Below, piece by piece: positions 18,001 to 27,000 of a stretch of 27,451 bases of DNA. The position numbers and the translations under genes were made by a program. The notes under the pieces were generated by a model. It had not been told where the DNA came from. It was given only the letters and a program-made list of their open reading frames with translations, and searched no databases. The first letter of the stretch is position 1. Each line of letters opens with the position of its first letter. Source of the stretch: a virus; IMG/VR virus record IMGVR_UViG_3300037963_003939, positions 9,848 through 37,298 of that record, one strand, 5' to 3'.

Positions 18001-21000
18001 ATGTCGGACAAGGTGGATTCACCATTGGCAGTCACATGCACGGCAAGGGTGACCCGTCAGGACGTATCACAACGGCTTCTTTGACAGGACCGTCGTCTGT
18101 TTTGCAGTCATGGAGAGGCAACGAATTCCGTGGTGGAGAAACAGTACAGGCGTGTTACGCGGTAGCCATTGACGCGCCCGGAAGCGCTGATGTGTTGACA
18201 TTGAAAGCAGCGGTTGGGTGTGGATATGGTAATGACGGTATTTGGCACGATGTGCCCTTCGGCTCTAATGTAGATGCTCTCGGACATTTAGGGTTCCCCG
18301 ATAGCGGTTTGGTGTGGGTGGCATTGCCCGATACTGCTGCTGGTATCACTTACACTCACGCAGGTTATGTGTTCCATTACACTCACCGGACTCATAATCC
18401 AAAAGGTGGTACTCACTCATTCTATGGAATTACAGGCGAAGCCATGAATACATTGTTTGCTAACGCGAACACACACGGCCCTAATGTTGTCGCTACTCAC
18501 AAATCACCACTCATCATTTCTCCAATGTTGAATACAACAACCATCTTGACTGATGAAGTGATTGCTGCTGCTATAGAGAGGGCAATGCAGATTGACCCTA
18601 ACAGCGAGGACATTGGGGAGACATCATTTGATTGCACCCAAATGTACGCACCTGACGGTCGTACTTTTGCTGATTGGGGTATCACTCCAACATCTATCCG
18701 CATCAAAGCCTTTAGCAACAAGCAAGAGGTTATTCCACTCAAGGACTTGTTTGAAGTAGAGCGCGAACCGGATTGGGGGTTGTACGCTGGTAGTGTCGAT
18801 AAGCCTGATGTCAACTCATTCATTGGTGGTACCACAACTGCTTTGATTGCTGACCACAATACTCACCTTGGGGGTCTGTCGCGTGCTGAATTGAATACTC
18901 ACAAACGTCTTGATGTAGGCTATGTGCCTAAATCAGTTCTACACATTACCACGCGCTATCGTGGGACTAACGCAAATACTGCTACACCTGTGTTAGTTGA
19001 CAGTCACGACAATGTCGTTGATGTTAGTGTTTGGCGCGACAACTTGCGCGGTGTGCGATACACACGATACCCCGGTGACCACATTCTACCTGCTATTGAA
19101 AATCCGGTATTCCACGTTACTGACGGCAACGCGGCAGTAGCAGGCAACACATGGACTCTCACTATGGAAAATCAACCTGTTAATGCAAATGACCCCGGTA
19201 TGAGTCTGCATTGGTTGAGTCCTATCGGTCGCTTTGGTGCCGATACTTCAGGCACACCGGACTTTGGTGGTGCTGTTGATTTGTCATACGCACCACTCAT
19301 ACGCGTCTGCGTAGATGACAAAAACTCATTTGTTGGCGAAGTCAAAGCGGCTCGTGAACCTTCAGGGGTACATTGGAGTCACCGATTTATTATTGATGAC
19401 CGCACAGGTGTGTATGCCGAAGAGCCAAGCGGTGGGTCACCTGTTGTCACAACTACAGATTTGATGAAGAAAATTATGCCGGGTCCTCACGGTTTGACAG
19501 GATTGGCGCGCACAACAATTTCACGCTTCTGTTCTACAGACCGAACACATCTCTTTGATGGTGCGCGACTTGCAGGTAACACATACGGAGAACCGTTAGT
19601 GTACTTCCGTGGCGCACGCGATAGCGCAGACCGTTGGGTACCACTCTACTTTGGTGGTGGGTTCAGTGGTGTTGTTCTTGACATCAATGATGGTACACAG
19701 AACGATTATTCTGAATTTTACAAACACCCGTATAGCACAGGCCCAACAGGGACAGCGGGCATTCAACACGCCAACGAAATGCTCGGCGCTTACGCATTGT
19801 TAGACACAACAGCGATGTTGGCAATGTTCCCCGGAACCGCGTTACTCAACCAACACGAAGGTGAAGTGGGCGCACCGTTTGCAAATCAACAAATGATGCT
19901 CACACCGGACATGGATGGTTTGCAGAATGACAGCATTCATTCTTCGACAGGGCTTGACAATCCAAAAGGGGCTGGGGCATCATACGGCTCAGGACCTAAT
20001 CAAGTCGATGTTACGCGCCCATCACCACTCATTCTTCGCTTCGCGCACCCCCATGCTCGATACAAAGATGCCCCTACCGCTCTTGCAGACCATACCACTT
20101 ACGTTGTCTTCGGTCCCGGTCAATCATTCCCGAAGCATTGGAAGGGTGAAGACACTGCACAAGCCGAGCCAAATGTTCGTCACAGTGTTGCGCCTATAGA
20201 TGGTACATTGGGCAGTGTTGGTAAAGCATACGATGTAAATGTTGGAGGCGCGCCACCTCTCTTTTATAGCACACGCTACGGTCAATTTTTACCAAACGAG
20301 ATTTCCAATTTCGACGCACAATTCCCAGCCGCTGTACCTGCACTCATACGATTTGGGACCAACGAATTCTTGCCGCCACCGCGCGCTTACATTGCGAACA
20401 ACGTCAACGGTTGGAAACACATTCCAAATTGGGACCCCGCGCATGGTGCCCCTAATCTATTGTACAACAAAGACAATTCAAGTCATGTTCTGTGGTCTTG
20501 TAGTCCGTTCTACAAGCCTGCTACAGGTGGGCAGGCGCCACCATACGCGCATCCGTTTTACCCACACACAATACACGCGTTAGGTGGTGGATATGCGCCT
20601 GCTGCTGGTTTTATTCCTGTTCATGGTCTGACCTCCGGCGCACCAAAAGAAGACTTTGGTACCATGACATTTCACATGGATGGTGGCTATGCACCGGGTG
20701 GTCATTTCTTTGACAATTGCATACGCCTGAACCCTGCACAACCTGTGACAGGAAACGCAGTCGCACCTAATGTTGTGTCAGCAGTCACAACCAAAGTAGT
20801 TGGGGACAACGCGACCATCTATAGAGGGTGTGCTGCAATGCTACCCGACTATGACAAAGACTTGGCTTTGGCACCTGACACTGAAATTATTGTTGTCGAC
20901 GCTACACGCGTACAAAACTCCGAAGAATTGGGCGCAGTCATCGCAGGGGCAATCAACGCGTTCCCCGGCAAAGGCGCACTCAAAGCGCTTGGTGGCACTT

Positions 21001-24000
21001 TCGCCCCTTCGTTCGGTAGCGCGCATCAACAAGACCGATATTCGTGGGTAGAAATGGGAGACATGACAGAATATGTGACTGACCACTCATCCGGCTCAGC
21101 CACATCAGGGCACGTCAAGGTACCCTATATTCCTGAAAGCGCGCCTGCTTATGGGTGGATTCGGATAGCACCTACTACTCCTGACCCTGCTGATGCTTGG
21201 TCACGCCCGTATTACGCATTCTACTACGGTGTGCATATTGACCATGCGAACAACAACTACGCGTTCCTTCTTGGTCCTAATCAACGAACAGGCCAAACTT
21301 CTTTTGAAGACCCGATGGGACTTGCGGGTGCCACCCCTGCTTATTGGAGTGGTGGTGCGCGTCAAATGAATATGCCCGCAAACGGTTCAGGATTCAAAGT
21401 TTACATGTGGTCAAAGACAGGCAACCTGCGTTGGTCAAATGGTGTGCAAGAGCAATTACACGCCGCTGGTAGTTATGGTGACCACAACGTAACGAGAGAG
21501 AACACCATCTATGACCATCTTGCCGCGACACAAGTGCATTTCAGTGGTGCTGTAAACGCTGTTGATAGAACACGACCGATTGGTGCGGTGGGGTGGCACG
21601 GTGAGCGATATTCGTATCTCAACAGTCTACCCGTGCAGAACCCTGATGGCACGATTGGGGTGGGTGCTGGTAAGGGCGCGTGGCACGCTTTCTTAGGGTT
21701 CAATCCGTATGGCTCAACAATGGTTTGTCACAACAAAACAGGCAATTTGGTGGCAGTGAACAAAAACTCTGGTACAGGCAAAGTTGGTTATACCGCACTC
21801 GGAGATTGCCCGCACGGTGTTCACCCATCTCACTATATTGTAGTCAATTACGAGTCTGAGTTGCCTCTTGTGGCTAAGTTTGACCGCAATGGTGTCTCTT
21901 GCACAGGCGACTTACTTGCGTTCAAGTGGGGTGCTGCTGGTGCTGGCACGGCCGCTCAATCGGGTACTACGCTATGGGACGCGGATTTGCATTCTCCTTC
22001 TCGATACACCGCGCCTGCTAACGGCGGCCCTAATGTCGAAGCGTTGTGGGTTCACGGGCAAGAAGCGCCTGCCGATGCCGAAGTAGCACCTACCGAATGG
22101 AATAATCCTGTTACAGCAGGTGCGCATCTCTACCAAATGGACACTTGTCTTTTCCCGACAGGTGACTTATTTTCAGATTTCCATTTGAATCCGGGCGCTC
22201 TTTACCATGCCGATGTTACTTTGGATGGAGAGCAAATAGTAAATCGACAATGCGTGGGCAATGCCGCATTAGGAGATTGGGATGATGACCCGTGGATGTA
22301 TTGGAAAACCAAACACCCAGCGTGGAATTTTGCTACCAATCATATCACATGGAAGCGTATGGATGGTGGCAGTCTGTCCCTACCCGCTTCTAACGCGCGC
22401 GGTCTTGGCGCGATACCGTTTATCACACGCGTCAAGAGTGGCGTCCCCATTCTTACAGGAGAGAAATTATTGGGCAATTGTCGATTTACATTTGAGACCA
22501 CAAACGCAGCGATGTTCCCTGTAATGCAAGCACAAGAGTTGTCTCACCCAGCCGTTGCAGAAATTCTACCAAGAGAGGTTCGCAATGTCTTAGAGATACC
22601 CAATGAAGAGATTCAATTTGAGACAATTTCAGTAATCGATGACACAGGCCAAGAACATTTCATTGAGGGTGGGTCACCATTTGGTACTATCATTCGTGAC
22701 TTTGATTTAGTCAGTGACCGTGATGTAGAAGGTCTCGCGCCAGCCGAAGCGGGTTCAGGCAACTCCCCGAATATGCGCATTCGGTTGCCGGACCCTGACA
22801 CAATTCCCGGCAACATCATCGTGCGGTCGGGTTTTGATAGGTCACAGGTCTATCAGAACGAATCTATCGGCACAGGTGGTCAACAACGACCCGGTGATGC
22901 TGAAGACCTTGTCAAGCGGTCATTCGATAATACGAACCCCGGCCCGCGCGTATGGCCTACTTGGGAGAATAACGCGTGGGACCACGTTGATTCTAACCCT
23001 GAGTATTTCCCTGATAACACTCAATCAGGGTGGCGCAGAGCAACCAACGATGCGCCGTTACGCACTTCGTATGAGCCGCATGACCGCGCTCTATATTTCC
23101 ATATCACAAAGATGGGGCATACTCACACTGAACGTGAGCCAGCAGTGTACCACACTCATGCTTTCGGAAGTAGCACTGTGGATGTCAATGTCACAAGTAA
23201 CCCATTGACGTTCGCGAGTAATACTGCGAATACCATCACTGTCAATCAAGACATCGACCAGCGCATTTGGACAGACGCTTCAGAAGCAAGTAGCGGTCGT
23301 TGGTTCCTCTCCATTAACGGGCGCATTGCTTCTTACACAGGTGTAGCAGACGCGGGTGGTGGTGGCGGTTCACCTAAGCGAATGTTTACAGGTGTAGTAT
23401 TTACACCTGATTTTGCAGCCACAGCGGGTGATTCTCTCAAACCGTCGTTCTATGTCCCTGCGGGCAGCAACCGATTCTTTGCAGCACGTCGTTTGCGCGA
23501 CCACGCGGAAATTAGTGGTGAGTCACCTGATATGCCGCTGACGCGCTGGTATGATGTGAAGGGTGCGCGCGGTGGCTCAAAGAGTCCACACGCTTTGTTG
23601 GCCGAAGCACAACTAACACCAATGCCACTACCACGCATGGGGCACCATTACATTACACCAACAATGGCGATGATGCCGGGTCATCTTGCGCATCCTGTTT
23701 ACCAGCGACTCTACACCAGCCATTATGGATGTTTGACCGCACAAAAACCTTCACACGAATCTATGCTGCAACATCTTAGTGGTTCTGCTTGGACAGCAGC
23801 AGCGGCCCAAATTCCCCCTCGTGACCCGCTTGTATGGTTTAGTAATTTGACTGCTAATTATCCGCCGTCTGATATTCATGGTGGCGCGTTCACACTGATG
23901 ACCGAGACGAAGATTCGGTACGATGGGTATGGGATTCTTGCAAGTGACGGTGTGGCTGGTACACAGAACAGCAAAGGTAGTCACCTTATCTTCTTGGAAG

Positions 24001-27000
24001 CAGCGAAAGACTACACGCTCACGCCACATTTCCCTGACCCTATGGAGGTTGGCGCGTATCAAATTGTAATACAGCCAAACGTCTACGCGCAACAGTTGGT
24101 TGGGTATCACCACAACCCCGATGCAGTCAGTGATGTTGCACCATTTGACCCCGCAACTTCGGCATTTGTCACACGCGTGCCGTTCCTCACGGGACAACAA
24201 GTTGCAACAGTAATTGGTATCTATGATGACAATATCAATAGCGCAGTGCAGGCCAATGGTGCTATTGGTCTCATCCTTGCTTCGGCAGTTGGCGCGGATG
24301 TGCGTGGTTGTGAAATCTATGTCAATGAGATGATGTTAGATATAGACCCAGCACCCGGACAGCAATTCACAACTCTCCCACCGCTTGCGACATTCAATCC
24401 GTTAGGCGTAAACGAAAGCACAAGTGGGGTATTCACACGTCGTAGTTTGCCGTACCATCCCAACATGTTCAGGCGTTCTACACCGGGTTACACTATCACT
24501 GTCCCGTGGTGGGCAAACAATCTGAGCAACCCATTCGCGGCTTCTCATTTCAAACACTTAGAACACTATCATGCCGATGATTACTACCATTTCTGTCGCA
24601 GTACGCTTGGCGCAATATCATCACAAATTACGCTGGCTGGTTACCCCACACATTTCTACGACGCCTATACAGGAGACTACAGCGCACTCTCACCAACCTG
24701 CAAAGTTATCAGTGTCAATTCAGGCGCAGCGCGTATTGTTGTAGACAACAACGACCTGTTCCCATTGGTTGGGATTGACTACTACAACATGCGTCTTGAA
24801 TTGACAACAGTCGATAACGAAAAGATGTATGCTACATACAATCATCGCGGCTACACAAGCGGTGGTGGGGCAGGTCTCGGAACCGAAAACACATCGCGGT
24901 TTGAGACCGTGGTACCCGAAGACGCTGACTTTTGGACACACGCTGTTGCTGGCTCAACATTGCGATTGACGGGACATTGGAAAAACACATCACCGGGTGA
25001 GGTTTACACCGATTCACTGAAGAGTGTCGCTACGCGTAATTTACCACAACTCTTGCATGGCTCGCGCGACACAAACACTCTACACATGGCTGACGCATTC
25101 TTGTGTCGATGGCATCAAAATCTTGGGCGACCATACACAATCAATTCTGATTCATCGCGCCCCAATCCTGACTCGGCCGCATATCTCCAAGAACCATTGA
25201 ACCACTTACCTGAATCATTTGATATGGTGCATTATCACGAATTTACATACGCTGTTAGCAACGGCCCATTCGGGTTCCGTATGAAGGGGCAGAACGCACA
25301 TAACGATGCGGCACGCACAGGTGCGGCTGTGGCCCCCGAATCACTTCATGGGTCTAACCCAGCAGAAGGTGGCACCGATGGCGTTGTGTTCCAATACGCT
25401 AACTTTTGGCCGGGTGGTTCACGATATGGTGCATCAGCCACGCGCCTTGACCATTGGGGTGATGTCATGCGAGGCTGGCACGCATCCACAGCACTGAAGA
25501 TGGGCGACTGTAAGACGTGGACTACAACAGGCTCACACGGCACAGCAGTAGTCCCATCACCTGTTGCTACGGTATATGGCGCGTCAAGTGCAACATACGC
25601 CTATCACCGCAACTTCTGCTTCGGTCATCGGTTTGCTGTGCGTCAACCATACAACAGGCCACGCTGGGCGATTCAAGGCGCGAAGGGTATCGCAGGTCCG
25701 TTCGACTTCCCTCACGGTGGGTATCAACATGGGCCGCTCATTCAGCATGATATTGGCTCATGGACATACGAAGGTGAGGGTGGTCTTGCTGACCAAGCAC
25801 TTACCGCGACCAACGTCGGTATCATGGAACAGCAGACTAACGCGTCGGCATTACTTGGTGCGGACGTGCGCGGTCATCAGGTCAGATATGCAGACGGCCG
25901 CAGAATGACAGCGCCATTCGGTTGCCCTGTGCGTAATATCGTAAACCCTGTTACGGCCAAACGACTGCACCCCGGAGACTTCTTTGTCGGTAAACAAGGA
26001 ACAATGTCGAATCATAAACGCAGTCTCGCACCTGCCGTTCTACATTACATCGTCGATTGGTGGGGCAACACTACGGGCGAAGATGTGCGCAAATATCCTG
26101 TACGCGGATTTGGTATTCGCCCAACATGGGACCCTGAAGACGCGTATGTCCTACCCACATCAAACCCAACAACAGTCAAGTTGTATCGTGACCGTTCTCA
26201 CTTTACGCTACCATCCGCGGCAGAAGGTGTGGACAACCGAACCAACCGTGGCACAGGCGCTGAAGACCTTGTTGATTGGTTCAACCCAAAAACAGCAATG
26301 CGTGTTGGTGACCGTGGTGATGGGCGCGGTGTGCGCTGGCCGACTGTGTTTAACGAGAATGTGCTACAGGCAGTCAGCATTCCAATTCGCCCGGTCGGTA
26401 TGGTATTGAGTCACCACACCGCAGAACCACCATTCACAATTGGTCTATTGCGACCATCCAACGACCCTATATCTGCCGTTGACATCCCTGTTGGAATCAG
26501 TCGCAGACTTGGCATTAACAGAGAAGATGGATTACTCAAACCTGAAGCAATGAGTGGAATGAATGTGGAACAAGCGGAGGCCAATTTCCTTACAGGTGGT
26601 GCGTTTATCCAAGACGCAATTTCGCGTATTGCGCCACGCATTGGTCTTGATTCAATGACTGTCGGAAATGACACAGGCGACATTTCAAGGTCATACATGG
26701 TACAAGCCACACACGCAACAAGTCTGCATACTGACCGAGGTGTGGGACAGCGATACACAGTCGCAAAAGATTACGATTTGACCTCACTTGACTTTGCCAC
26801 CGATGTTGACGATGTCATGAAGTTATCACTCACTGACGGTATCAACCCACTCGGTGGGTCATACGTTCTATATCTTGATAACTACATGGAACCCATTAGC
26901 GATTTGAATTGGGGCGCGCAACCACCAACAAGCGGCATGGTGCTATGGCTCAAGGCTGACGCAATCAAAGGGTTGGCTGACGGTGCGGCAGTAACACAAT

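Noticed and set aside
12079-26758. Dozens of 60-150 codon frames on both strands inside the giant gene
   Set aside because: All overlap the continuous frame from 11349, lack ribosome binding sites, and their products are rich in Cys, Arg, His and Ser without domain patterns.
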